A stretch of 64,000 nt of DNA from Mesocentrotus franciscanus (lineage: Eukaryota > Echinodermata > Echinoidea > Camarodonta > Strongylocentrotidae), in NCBI GenBank assembly GCA_037976565.1, contig CP137679.1:24344761-24408760 (forward strand), read 5' to 3'. The translations under genes were made by a program, and so were the position numbers. The notes under the pieces were generated by a model that saw nothing but the letters and a program-made list of their open reading frames with translations, had not been told where the DNA came from and made no database searches. This document shows, piece by piece, positions 11,613 to 22,740 of the stretch (position 1 is the first letter of the stretch; each line of letters begins with the position of its first letter).

Positions 11613-14600
11613 TTAATATCACCGTGTTCTGCTTTATTTTACATTGCACCGCTCATATCTAATATCAATTGCTTATTTTTTGCTCTTTTTTTTGGTTAAA
11701 TAATCTTTTCATGTAAAGTTCCGTTTCAATATGAGATTTTCTTATGCCCATTCTACCATATTTACGATGTTTAAAAACATTTCCGGGCTGATCGAGCTCC
11801 ATTCCTCCATTCCACAATTACTAGTAGTAGTTCAAAGTCCCGTTCAAAGTCCACCTTTTTTTCTTCTTTTCTACTGCAATACCTCCTCTAAATTTACGTC
11901 ACATGAGAAGTTCGAAGTTCACTTCCGCGCTCGGGGGATCCACCTCGCGAATAACCGTTGAATTGTTGGAGATCTTTAAGAGCATGTCAGAAGACCAAAC
12001 ATACACGTAATAAAATACATGTGTATTTTTTAATTCATGTTTTGGATCTACAAAATCAGCTCGTTGTGTGCCAGCTAGCTCTGCAAATTATTCTATCCTT
12101 GCCAGTGTGTATAATTGTGACCAGCGTCCAAAGGTAAGACATATTTTAGAAATGTCTTCATCTATATTGTCAGGTACTATCAATTTGGAAATATTCATCT
12201 GTACAGTGTATAATATTATGTTCATTAGGCTCATAGACTGCTTTAAGTAATTAGCGTATGAATCCTGTAGTGTTATGCATTATAGGCATATTCTTTCGTT
12301 GTATAATTATATGTCATATCAAATTATGTTTCTGTTGTCCCAATCTATGATTATTTATAATAAGTAAGCTTACCAATTCATGTAATTGACTGTTTACTTA
12401 TTTTCTGCATACATTTTAAAGAAAACTTTCTCTCGACAACTAAAAAAGCTTGCCGGCCATGCAGAGCTTGCTCGAGATAGCAATAACTTATCTATATATA
12501 CGACATGTGCAAAGTGGTTATACAGATACATTTTCATTCATGCCTATATTATATCGCCAATAGTTCTCACGGTGTCGAGCACTTGTCAAGCGCTTTTGAA
12601 GGAGGTTCAAGGGGCGGCAAATGCCCCTCCTGACAAATTTCTGAAAGAAAAAAAAGACCAAGAAAAAAAGTGTAGCCTCAATCGTACTAAGCAAGTTAGT
12701 AATCAATGTAAATCAAGAAGCCTGCGAAATCTAGACAGTCATGTTCTTTACAAAAATAAGCCATTTAAGGCGATGCCGACCCCCCCCCCGCAATCAAACC
12801 GTACACCCTCTTTCTAAATATACATGGATAACAGAAGGGTAACTGATGAACTTGGCTTCACCTCCCTGGTCCTACCAACTTTGGTTCAGTTTCATGCCCA
12901 ATTGCTCAGACTCGATGGTCACATTTTAAATACAGATTAGTCGGACACATAGCCTAATAACTTTTATGTTGAGAATGTTTTTACCCAATAATTTTTTGAG
13001 GTGGACAAGGGGTACACTCTAAATTTTACAACGGTTGACCCATTTGTATGTGCTTGTATTCATACGATTTTTTTGTTTAAAAAAAGGAGACGCCCCCCTC
13101 CCCTGGCAAAAATAAAAATAAAATTAGTGCTCCTTACCCCCCGCTTATTCACCGGCTGGCTGATTCGCCGCTAAATATTTTCTCACGAATTTGGCAAAAA
13201 AAAAAAAAAGTGCTCCTAAGTGACACTTAGATCCAGTGCCCCTTATCACATTGGCGTAATTCAAGTTTTGCTCCATTTGCAGGCATGGTCACTTTATTAC
13301 GACCTAGAAAAAAGAAGAAATAAAATTGCCATACTTTGTGTGTTCTACTAATGAACTCATGAACAATTTCAAGAGTGTACGAAAGAATTTCCAGGGGAGG
13401 AGAATGTGCCCCCTTGACAGCTCTAAATACATCGCTTGTAGACGCACTTATAAAATCATACATAATGTAAAAACGTAATGGGTGACCATTGGGCTATTAT
13501 CGCTTCACATCGATCAACGGGTTCGTATGTGGGATATGGGGGCAAATTTGGAACATTTGGGGTGGTGCACTGAGGCAAATTTGGATTGTTTTTTGGGAAG
13601 GGGTTGTTTTGGAATTTGGTATCTTAATTTTGTAGTCTTGGTGGCAAACTGCAACATTTATTTATGTTAACTTTCTTCATTTCAAATGCCTGTTTAATTA
13701 TCGGCAAATTCGGAGCGCGACAATAATTTACTTGTATACATAATGTGTTCCTTCCATAACAGTTAGTTTGTTATCTATGAAAAGACCAAGTAATTACGTT
13801 GATTCAACTAAATCCATTTAAGTATTATTTAGAACGACATTTTCAGATAAAACTGAAACGGTATTACTAAAAACCATACCATGCATGGGTCTTCTGAACA
13901 TTTATTGAAAGCTTATTGGAACAATTCATTAACACATCGAGTATCTAGGTTTTATGTGAAAAAAACACATGCTCCCAATCTGGTTACGTACGCTCACGTG
14001 AGATCAGTAATACGTCACCTGCAGCTGTATACGTACGTAAATAGGGGAATAACCTAGAGGCATTATCTGTGTATTTCAGTATAATTGGAGAGTAGCCTTC
14101 ATTGTTGTAGTACAACTGTGAATATCGGATGATCGGGGGAGGCCCCTCGCGAATGACAGTGGAATTGTTGAAGATCAAACACACGCATAATTAAATACAT
14201 GTGTAGGCCTATTTTTTCATTCATGTTTTGGATCTACATAATCAGCTTATTGTGTGCCAGCGAGCTCTGCGAATTATTATTTCCTTGTCAGTTTGTATAA
14301 TTGAGACCAGCGTCCAAATAAGGTAAGAAATATTTTAGAAATGTCTTCATCTATATTGTCAGTTACTATCAATTTGGAAATATTCATCTGTACAGTGTAT
14401 ATGTTCCTCAGGCTCATAGACTGCTTGAAGTAATTAGTGTCTGAAACTATGAATCATGTATAGTGTTATGTATTTAGGCCTATAGGCATATATTCTTTCG
14501 TTGTATAATTATATTGTCCCACTCTATGGTTATTTATAATAAGTAAGCTGACCAATGTGATGTAATAGGCTGTTTACTAATTTTCTGCATATATTTTTAA

Positions 14601-15806
14601 CAAAACTTTTTCTCGACCACTAAATAAGCTTGCCGGCCATGCAGAGCTTGCTCGAGATAGCAATAACATATCTATACAACATTGTGCAAAGTAGTTATAT
14701 ATACATACACATTTTTATTTATGCCTTTATATCGCCAATAGTTATCACGGTGTTGTTGTTATTGTTTTAGTTTTAGGCGTGTATCATTCAATTATGAGTG
14801 TCGAGCACTTGTATAGCGCTTTTAAAGGAGGTTCAAGGGCGGCAATTTGCCCCTCCTGACAAATTTCTGACCCCCAAAAAGACCAAGAAAAAAAGTGTAG
14901 CCTTAATCGTACTAAGCAAGTTAGTCATCAATGTAAATCAAGAAGCCTGCGAAATCTAGAAAAGAAATAAGCCATTTTGGGCGATGCGCCAGTTCACTTT
15001 GAAATGACTGTGACGATCAAGATTATTCTACACAAATACCTATCTTGTGATATAATATTTCTGTATTCTGTTTGACATTGATGTTTCTGTCTCGAGATTA
15101 ATGCTGGACGGAATACCTCTACAAAGAAATGAAAACGCGTTTATTTCTATTTGAGTTGCCCACGTGTAATCTGCTCTTTTATAGTTTTTTTTTATTTTAC
15201 TGGTTCCAACAACCAATCTACTGCAGGATAAACAATCCAGAATAAATCATGGCAATTTTCTCTCAAAATAATATTTCGCATACCAGAGCTCAAGAAAAGC
15301 TTTAAAGGTAAAAATTGCCCAATATGACAGAACTTGTGGTTCCTACCAGAGTTGCTTCAGTTTCATGCCCAATTTTGTTGATTTTGTTTGTTTGTTGATT
15401 TTAATTGTTGTTGTTGCTCAATCACGACCGTCGCATTTTTACTACAGAGTTAGTCGGACACAAAGCCTAACTACTCTCATGTTTAGAATTTGTTTCCCAA
15501 TAATTTTTTTGAGGTGGACAAGGGGGTAGTGGGTGCATCGAATCCACATTATCTTCAAATCAATAAAGTTCAAATGAACATTATAAAACATTGCGACATA
15601 AAATTTACTGACCAACTGACTTCTTATAAGAATAAAAAATCTAACGGAAAGTATCATTTAACAATCAAATCAGTGGACATCAGATTTGGGTGGATAATAA
15701 ATGCACAAAAGCTGTAAATTAAATTGAAATGTCACAAAATGCGTTCATCGCTACGCATGCACGCACGGATTACTGCTCAGTTTAGGTTTTAAAGCTTGAA
15801 GTCCAT

Positions 15807-16261
15807 TAGCCTCTTGTCGATGGCCCTGGCGTACCGTGTTGGAGTCCGTAAATTCTGGCGAGCGAAGCGAGCCAGATACGAGGCGCTTGCGCCGAGGGCC
15901 TCTTAACAAGTGATCTGAATTATGTATTCATGAGACCCGATTTCCTACTGAATTATGCATGTACATGATACGTGAATAATGTAACCACCGCAGCGATTGC
16001 CCAACACAGACTCGGCCAGTCTCACTGCTCTCACGGAGGAAATCCGCACAGAGCGGTAGATATTACGTCATAGTAGCTCTCTCTGATTGGATGATTTTCA
16101 CCGAACTTCAGTTGGGTCGGAATATTCGCCAAACAAAGAAAAACATGAGAATTTCAGATCACTTGTTAAGAGGCCCTCGGCGCAAGCGCCTCGTATCTGG
16201 CTCGCTTCGCTCGCCAGAATTTACGGACTCCAACACCGCCAGGGCCATCGACAAGAGGCTA
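15807..16261. mobile_element. 455-bp Mutator-like foldback with 9-bp target duplication
   Basis: Arms of about 115 bp, starting TAGCCTCTTGTCGATGGCCC, are almost perfectly inverted at 16145-16261. The 9-bp direct repeat GAAGTCCAT flanks both sides (15798-15806 and 16262-16270). Long terminal inverted repeats plus a 9-bp duplication fit the Mutator (MULE) superfamily. There is no transposase frame, so it is nonautonomous. The arms include hairpin-like motifs such as GCGAGCGAAGCGAGC. Confidence 0.85.
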
Positions 16262-16288
16262 GAAGTCCATCCATTCCCACTTCTAGCT

Positions 16289-17872
16289 ACCCAGGTCGAA
16301 ATTCCAGTTGATACCAGTTGAAACCAGTAAGGATTTCCAACTGGTATCTACTGGTTTGAACTGGTCTCAACTGGTCTCAACTGGTACCAGTTAATACCAG
16401 TTGATACAATTTGGAAACCAGTAGAAATACCAGTTGACATCTGAGACCAGTTGATATTACCAGTTGATTTACCAGTTGAAAACCAGTAGATGATTATACC
16501 AGTTGAAAACCAGTAGAAATACCAGTTGACATCTGAGACCAGTTGATATTACCAGTTGATTTACCAGTTGAAAACCAGTAGATAATTACCAGTTGATTTA
16601 CCAGTTGAAAACCAGTAGAAATACCAGTTGATATTACCAGTTGATTTACCAGTTGATTTACCTTGCTTTACCAGTTGAAAACCAGTAGAAATACCAGTTG
16701 ACATCTGAGACCAGTTGATATTACCAGTTGATTTACCAGTTGAAAACCAGTAGATGATTACCACTTGAAAACCAGTAGAAATACCAGTTGACATCTGAGA
16801 CCAGTTGATATTACCAGTTGATTTACCAGTTGATTTACCAGCTGAAAACCAGTAGATGATCACCAGTTGATTTACCAGTTGAAAACCAGTAGAAATACCA
16901 GTTGACATCTGAGACCAGTTGATATTACCAGTTGATTTACCAGTTGATTTACCAGTTGAAAACCAGTAGATGATTACCAGTTGAAAACCATTAGAGGATT
17001 ATACCAGTTGATTTATCAATTGAAAACCATTAGATGATTACCAGTTGTTTTACCAGTTGAAAACTGTTAGATGATTATACTGTCCAGTTGATTTACCAGT
17101 TGAAAACCAGTAGATGATTACCAGTTGATTTACCAGTTGACCAGTAGAATACCAGTTGCTTTACCAGTTCAAAAACCAGTTCATTGTATCTTGTGCATAT
17201 TCATGATTTATTTGCATATTTTCACAAAAAATACAATTATCATGATCTGTCAAGCAAATGTGACAATGCACATCAATTTTGTGATTTATATTTTCTTAGT
17301 CAATCATTGACAAATATATTATATATATTTGATCATGTTTTTCATCTAATTTAAGACGTAAAAATAGATATATTGATACATGTAATTACTAACCAGAAAA
17401 CAAAATGTATAATTTTGTATATATCTATGTACGAGCTCCAAATTTCTAAATGAGAATGATACTTATCTGTAATCCACCTCAAATGATCTCTGTGATGGGG
17501 TAATTGCAAGAGTTTATATACTATGGTCCTGTTGGTGGCCAGATGCCAATATTGATTATTGATTATCACAATATCAGTTGATTATTGGTCTCAACTGGTA
17601 AATCAACTGGAAATATCAACTGGTATATCAACTGGTAAATCTACTGGGTTTTCAACTGGTAAATCAACTGGAAATATCAACTGGTATATGAACTGGTAAA
17701 TCTACTGGTTTTTCAACTGGTTTGTCAACTGGTCCCAGATAGCGTTGTCTCAATTTCCATATTAAAAACCAGTTGAATATACTGGTTTGAACTGGTACCA
17801 GTTGACTACTGGTTTGAACTGGTACCAGTTGACCAGTTGCCTACTGGTTTCAACTGGTTTTTCGACCTGGGT
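16289..17872. mobile_element. 1.58-kb element with a body of reiterated ACCAGTTGA motifs
   Basis: The ends ACCCAGGTCGAAA ... TTTCGACCTGGGT are inverted repeats with AGCT on each side (16285-16288, 17873-17876). From about 16300 to 17180 the sequence is almost wholly ACCAGTTGA / AACCAGTAGA motifs in one orientation. From about 17560 to 17860 the same motif appears as TCAACTGGT, in the opposite orientation. The middle (about 17190-17550) is ordinary AT-rich sequence. Repeat-derived frames are not genes. Confidence 0.8.
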
Positions 17873-18242
17873 AGCTCCCCCAAAAGAGGCTCGGGGGGGC
17901 GACGAGACACATAACACAAACCGGGGCTCCCAAAGAGTGTTTCTTTGCTGAAGTATATAGGGATTGCTGTTGCAAAGATGCTTCGCCCTGTAGAGTCTAA
18001 GGTCTGGATACTCTATACCACTGAAATAATCGTAAACTTAATTTCCCCCGTTACATTCATAAAACGATCGCATACCCTTATTGAAGGCTGTCTGTCTAAG
18101 CGTTAACAAGAATGTGGCTCTATCTGTATCATCAATATTACACCTACTATTTTGTAACATGGTTGTGATAACCATTACGGTATTGACTGAAATTAATAGG
18201 GAACCTAAATGACAGGCTATGTTTATTGCTCATTTGTTAATA

Positions 18243-18510
18243 TTTTTGTATATTGAGCGCCACCATATTGAGCTGCTGAAGTAATTTTTGTGATCGTAAA
18301 TTTCATTTTTTAATACTATTTTGCGGCTTTTATTCCTCTGTTAGAAGGATCTCAGTTCTTTATTTTTTTCCCATTTGCTATGTTTTCTTAATATTTTTTT
18401 TCAATGCTTTTTATATGATTGTATGTTTGATGTAAACTTGCATTTTTAGTCTTTGGACTTTTTGACAAGTCTTGAATAAAACCTCATTTGAATTGAATTG
18501 AATTGAATAA
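18243..18510 (+). mobile_element. 5'-truncated LINE 3' end with GAATT tail
   Basis: Interrupts the eta module: the sister copy at 28585 reads GTTAATATTTTAATTGGAATG without it. It ends CTTGAATAAAACCTCATTTG followed by (AATTG)n, a typical non-LTR 3' terminus with a polyadenylation-like AATAAA. No coding part remains. Confidence 0.65.
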
Positions 18511-18874
18511 TTGGAATGACTTTGTAAAACGTAAAACGTAAAAATGTAAAACGAAAAGCTTTGTACATTTTATTTGCTGTTATTGTGGAAATAAATGAAA
18601 TGAATGAATGAATGAATATAAAGATACTTACTTATCCGTAATAGAGGTAAAAATTATCAGCGCTTCCTATGAAAACGGTCCTCATGTTTAAGTTTCCACG
18701 ATCAGATCTGAACAAAGGACCATGTCATGTGGCATGATTTCAGCCAACTGGAAGCCGTGCAAACTATTACTCACAACGGATGGCATTCCTTAAATACGGA
18801 TACACAGGAAATTCTCAATGTGTTTTTTTAATGGGAAAACCACAGATTATTTATAGCAGTTCAGAGGCCATAAT

Positions 18875-18992
18875 AGGGACTTTTAGATTTACACGACGAG
18901 AACGTGGACCGCCACGTGTGACATCCTTTTAAGGTAATGTGACGTCCTTTTAAGGCACTGCACGCTCTTGTCGTGTAAATCTAAAAGTCCCT
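18875..18992. mobile_element. 118-bp hairpin MITE
   Basis: Arms AGGGACTTTTAGATTTACAC ... GTGTAAATCTAAAAGTCCCT are perfect inverted repeats, flanked by AAT on both sides. The parallel module at about 33005 lacks the insertion. Two CCTTTTAAGG-like motifs sit in the loop. Confidence 0.8.
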
Positions 18993-19070
18993 AATGACAG
19001 CATGCATGGACTTTTAAACCAGAATATACGAGTATAAAAACCTGTATTAATACCCAAACTTAACTTTTTA

Positions 19071-19434
19071 GTAGAGGTGCCGTGGACGAGTTGATATGTC
19101 ACCGGACTGTGGATCACAAGGTCCGCGGTTCAAGTCCCACCGCGGCACTAATGTCCTTTGGCAAGACATTGATCTACATTTGCCACTCTCCACCAAGGTG
19201 TTAAATGGGTACCCGGTAGGATGCGAAAGTTAATGTAGTTTGATTAGCAAGTGGCGCTTGTAAAATGGCGACTGGCTGGAATGCTCCCCAGGGAGTGGAG
19301 AATATGCATACATTGTGTGCGAGTAAGCATAAATCCGATCGATGACCGGGGTAATAATATATATCTGTAAAGCGGATTGAGGGGGCCTGTGGTCCTGAAA
19401 TGCGCTATATACGGACGAACTATTATTATTATTA
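19071..19434 (+). mobile_element. tRNA-derived SINE with a LINE-matching 3' tail
   Basis: The head at 19077-19148 folds like a tRNA: GTGCCGT pairs with GCGGCAC, there is a D-arm GAC/GTC and the T-arm is CGGTTCAAGTCCCACCG; GTG occupies the anticodon position. A body with CTTTGGCAAGACATTG follows, then a tail CCTGTGGTCCTGAAATGCGC and (ATT)n that matches the 3' end of the LINE at 40255-42291. It interrupts alpha, whose other copies read straight through (ACTTTTTATTAAACTG). Confidence 0.85.
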
Positions 19435-21365
19435 ATTTATTAAACTGAAGCATGAAGTACAAGTAGGTCCATTAATTATTAATATAAGCCTATATTTTAC
19501 TTAATGTGTAAATTGTTTGTGTTTATTTGCGTAATATTAATACCACCATGTTCTGCGTTATTTGACCTTGCATCGCTCATAATTATCTAATTTCAATCGA
19601 TTATGTTTTGCTCTCTTTTTAAATAATCCTTGTATGTAAAGTCTCGTTTCAATATTGAGATTTTACGTAATATGCACATTCCACCATAGTTAGGATGTTT
19701 AAAACATTTCCGGGCTGAGCTTTGATTCTTCCATTCCACAATTACTAGTAGTTCAAAGTTTTTTTTTTTTTTTTGGGGGAGGGCTGGCAGACAAAAAATC
19801 CGCATCACCCCACTCTAACATGCAGGCCCCGCTGAACATTTTTCAAAGTGGGTGGGGGGAGACTAAAGTATTTACGATCAGGTAGAGCGTAGTGTAAATT
19901 GGCGTGGGGTCTAGGGGCAAAGCCCCGGCAGGGGTCAAGGGGCAGAGTCCCGGAAGCTCAGGGGGTATGGGCATTTAATTACGATCAGATGAGCATATTT
20001 TGATACCTTATTCATGACACTGGCAGGTCACTAATTGGCGTGGGGTCCAGGGGGCTGAGCCCCCTGAAACTCAGGGATTTGAGGCATTTTATAACGGTCA
20101 TTGAGCATTCAGGGGCCCGCCTTAGGCCCCTGGTGGGGTCGAGGGGCGGAGCCCCGGAAGCTCAGGGGTTTTAGGCATTTAATTACGGTCAGATGAGCAT
20201 AAAATTTTGATACCCTATTTGTGACACTGGCAGGTCACTAATTGGCGTGGGGTCCAGGGAGCGTAGCCCCCGGAAGCTCAGGGGTTTTAGGCAATAAATT
20301 ACGGTCAAATGAGTATCCAGGAGCCCGCCTTAGGGCCATTGGTTGGGTCAAGGGGGCAGAGCTACCGGAAATTCAGGGGTTTTAGGCATTTAATTACGGT
20401 CAAAACTAATGAGCATATTTTTATACCTTATTTGGGACACTGGCAGGTCACTAATTGGCGTGGGGTCCAGTGGGCGGAGCCCCCGGAAGCTCAAGGGGAT
20501 TAGGCATTAAATAACGGTCAGATGAGTATCCATGGGCTCGCCTTAGGGCCCTTGGTTAGGTCCAGGGGTAGAGCCCCCGGAAGCTCAGGGGTTTTAGGCG
20601 TTTAACTAACGGTCAGATGAGCATTTTTTTGATACCTTATTTGTGACACTGGCAGGACACTAATTGGCGTGGGGTCCAGTTGCGGAGCCCCCAGAAGCTC
20701 GGGGTTTTAGGCATTAAATTACCGTTAGATGAGCATCCAGGGGCCCGCCTTAGGGCCCTAGGTGGAATCCAGGGGACAGAGCCCCCGGAAACTCAGGGGT
20801 TTTAGGCATTTAATCACGGTCAGATGAGCATATTTTGATACCTCATTATTTTGTGACACTGGCAGGTCACTATTCTTTCTTTCTTTCTCTCTTCCTTTCT
20901 ATTTCTCTTTAGTATACTTTTTCTAAAAAAGTGGGGGGCGGAGCTCGAGGCCCCGGAGCCCCGACGTTTTGCGAGCCCTGCCATGTAGGCCTCTAAATAA
21001 GCATATTCTTGCCTGACTGTAAATTTAGGAATTTGTAATTTTCCAACAAACGCATACAAAAGTATAATTACTATAAAGTGAGGAAAATCTCGCAAAAAAT
21101 TATGTCATTTCAGCAACATTTGTAAATCACCGGTATCGAATTAGAAATGCACCACGTTTGAATTTTATTGTGACACTGGCAGGACACTAATTGCCCCCTC
21201 ATCAGTACGCCAGTGCCCCCCCCCCCGATCTCCACGTTGTTGGCGGAAAAATCGCAACTGATCTCCCCTACCTATCTTCTTTCTCTCTTTCTTTCCTTAC
21301 CTTTCCCTTTTCTTTTTCTTTGCGGGGGAAGGCCCGCTCCCCCTCCCCCCTGGATCCGCGCCTGT

Positions 21366-21497
21366 GGAGCATTCCCTCCGGAAATGACCCTCCTCGCCAC
21401 ATCCAAAACAAACCCTGAGCGCAGGCGACTGCGCATTCCCCCGCGTACCGCCTAGAGCTGCCGCGATCTTCTCTAAGCTCTTCTCTAGGCCGGACAT
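21366..21497 (-). pseudogene. Retrotransposon gag-like fragment with CCHC zinc knuckle
   Basis: The minus-strand frame contains one C-x2-C-x4-H-x4-C knuckle preceded by a short helical-looking stretch, as in nucleocapsid parts of LTR-retrotransposon Gag proteins. The frame is cut immediately after the knuckle by the hAT-type terminus ending at 21364, and no protease or polymerase is present nearby. It is a remnant. The single motif could also come from a cellular CCHC protein. Confidence 0.45.
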
Positions 21498-21504
21498 ACA
21501 GGTA

Positions 21505-22050
21505 TCCAGACTACATCACTACGCCCAACCCCCCAATCTTGCCCACTGTTCCTTATTAATTAAACCCCTTAAAACGAAGTAGGTAATAAACACTCCTTTT
21601 GTATCCCCTTAACCCCCCTTCCTGGACCCCTCCCCCACCCCCTAGCCCCTAATCTTCCAGGCTACATGACTATGCCTTCCCTCTTTTCATCACCCTTAAA
21701 CAATACTGCCCTCTGTTCATTAATAATAAAACCCCTTAAAACAAGTAGGTAATATACACTCCTTTATATCCCCTTACCCCGACCCCCTCCTGAGCCCCTA
21801 ATCATCCAGACTACATCACTACGCCCAACCCCCAATCTTGCCCACTGTTCCTTATTAATTAAACCCCTTAAAACGAAGTAGGTAATAAACACTCCTTTTT
21901 ATCCCCTTAACGCCCCTTCCCGGACCCTCCTCCCCCACCACCCCCACCACTCTAGCCCCTAATCATCCAGGCTACATGACTATGCCTTCCCTCTTTTCAT
22001 CACCCTTAAACAATACTGCCCTCTGTTCATTAATAATAAAAACCCCTTAG
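21505..22050. repeat. Tandem duplication, period about 300 bp
   Basis: CCAGACTACATCACTACGCC at 21506 recurs at 21806, and CCAGGCTACATGACTATGCC at 21658 recurs at 21968. Within each copy two halves of about 150 bp resemble each other. The sequence is C-rich on the plus strand, with CCCCTTAAAAC blocks. Confidence 0.75.
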
Positions 22051-22740
22051 ATTCAATAACCAGTGTGTCACTTTAAAATCCGCCTGTGCGCGCCCATGTG
22101 CACGGCCGTATGACACAACGTATGTATATGCATGTAGAGCTGTTAACTGAAGTTAGAAACCCAAAATAATAAAACACACTAAAGTATAGGATAACCGAAC
22201 TTTCAACTTTGTTTGGGTGACATTTCCGAGCATCCGAATGCTTCCGAAGACGTTGCTTCCAAGACCTATGATGCCGAAGATGACGTTCTGTGTGACGTCA
22301 CAGGTCTACTAAATAAAATAATAAAATTCACTTTTTGGCTCAGATATATACTGTTTCGTATGTTTTTCAGCGTTTTAACCCTCTTGAAACCATTCTAAGG
22401 CGTTCCATGCGATACAATGTCAAAATGTTGGCTACAACATACATATCTGGGGCATTTTAGGTCATTACCTGGTATTTTACTACGAAAGTAATTGAGAGTG
22501 TTCCGTTAAAGCCCTAGTCGTGTGGTGCGCCACCTACCGGTGGTTCCGGGAACATTGCGTCCAGACTTTTCGCTAAACTGGATATACGGTTATCTACCAT
22601 AGTTTTACTGTTAGTGGCCACTAAGGCCCATTAGTGACTATAAAAAAACATATGCTCTTCCTGGCTATTTGGGAATGTGTCAGCCTTGCAACAGAAATGG
22701 AGAAACGCGCATTTTGTTGAAAATCATGTGATATCACGAA
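22050..22740. other. Unassigned sequence inside the 19.8-22.9 kb composite
   Basis: There is no coding similarity. A CRE-like GTGACGTCAC lies at 22291-22300 between short alternating patches. Nothing else is recognised. Confidence 0.3.

Larger units (their letters stand above)
10540..18640. repeat. Segmental array, first and longest unit (alpha 10630 to eta 18640)
   Basis: This is the first of about four direct copies of one noncoding segment. Recognisable modules are alpha 10630-11750, a remnant of beta near 11890-11945, delta 11965-12740, zeta 12860-13060, gamma 13225-14150, a second delta 14150-14960, epsilon 15000-15150, zeta 15330-15500 and eta 18050-18640. Inserted within it are the TTAA element at 11082-11612, the foldback at 15807-16261, the ACCAGTTG element at 16289-17872 and a LINE end near 18243-18510. 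No coding frame is conserved between copies. Confidence 0.75.

Noticed and set aside
12386..12817. 143-codon frame as a gene
   Set aside because: Lies in the delta module; the frame is broken in the three sister copies.
16561..16908. Repetitive minus-strand frame rich in STGISTGFQLV
   Set aside because: It is the translation of the ACCAGTTGA repeat motif, not a gene.
19077..19148. Functional tRNA gene
   Set aside because: The anticodon stem is unpaired and it is followed directly by a SINE body with a LINE tail.
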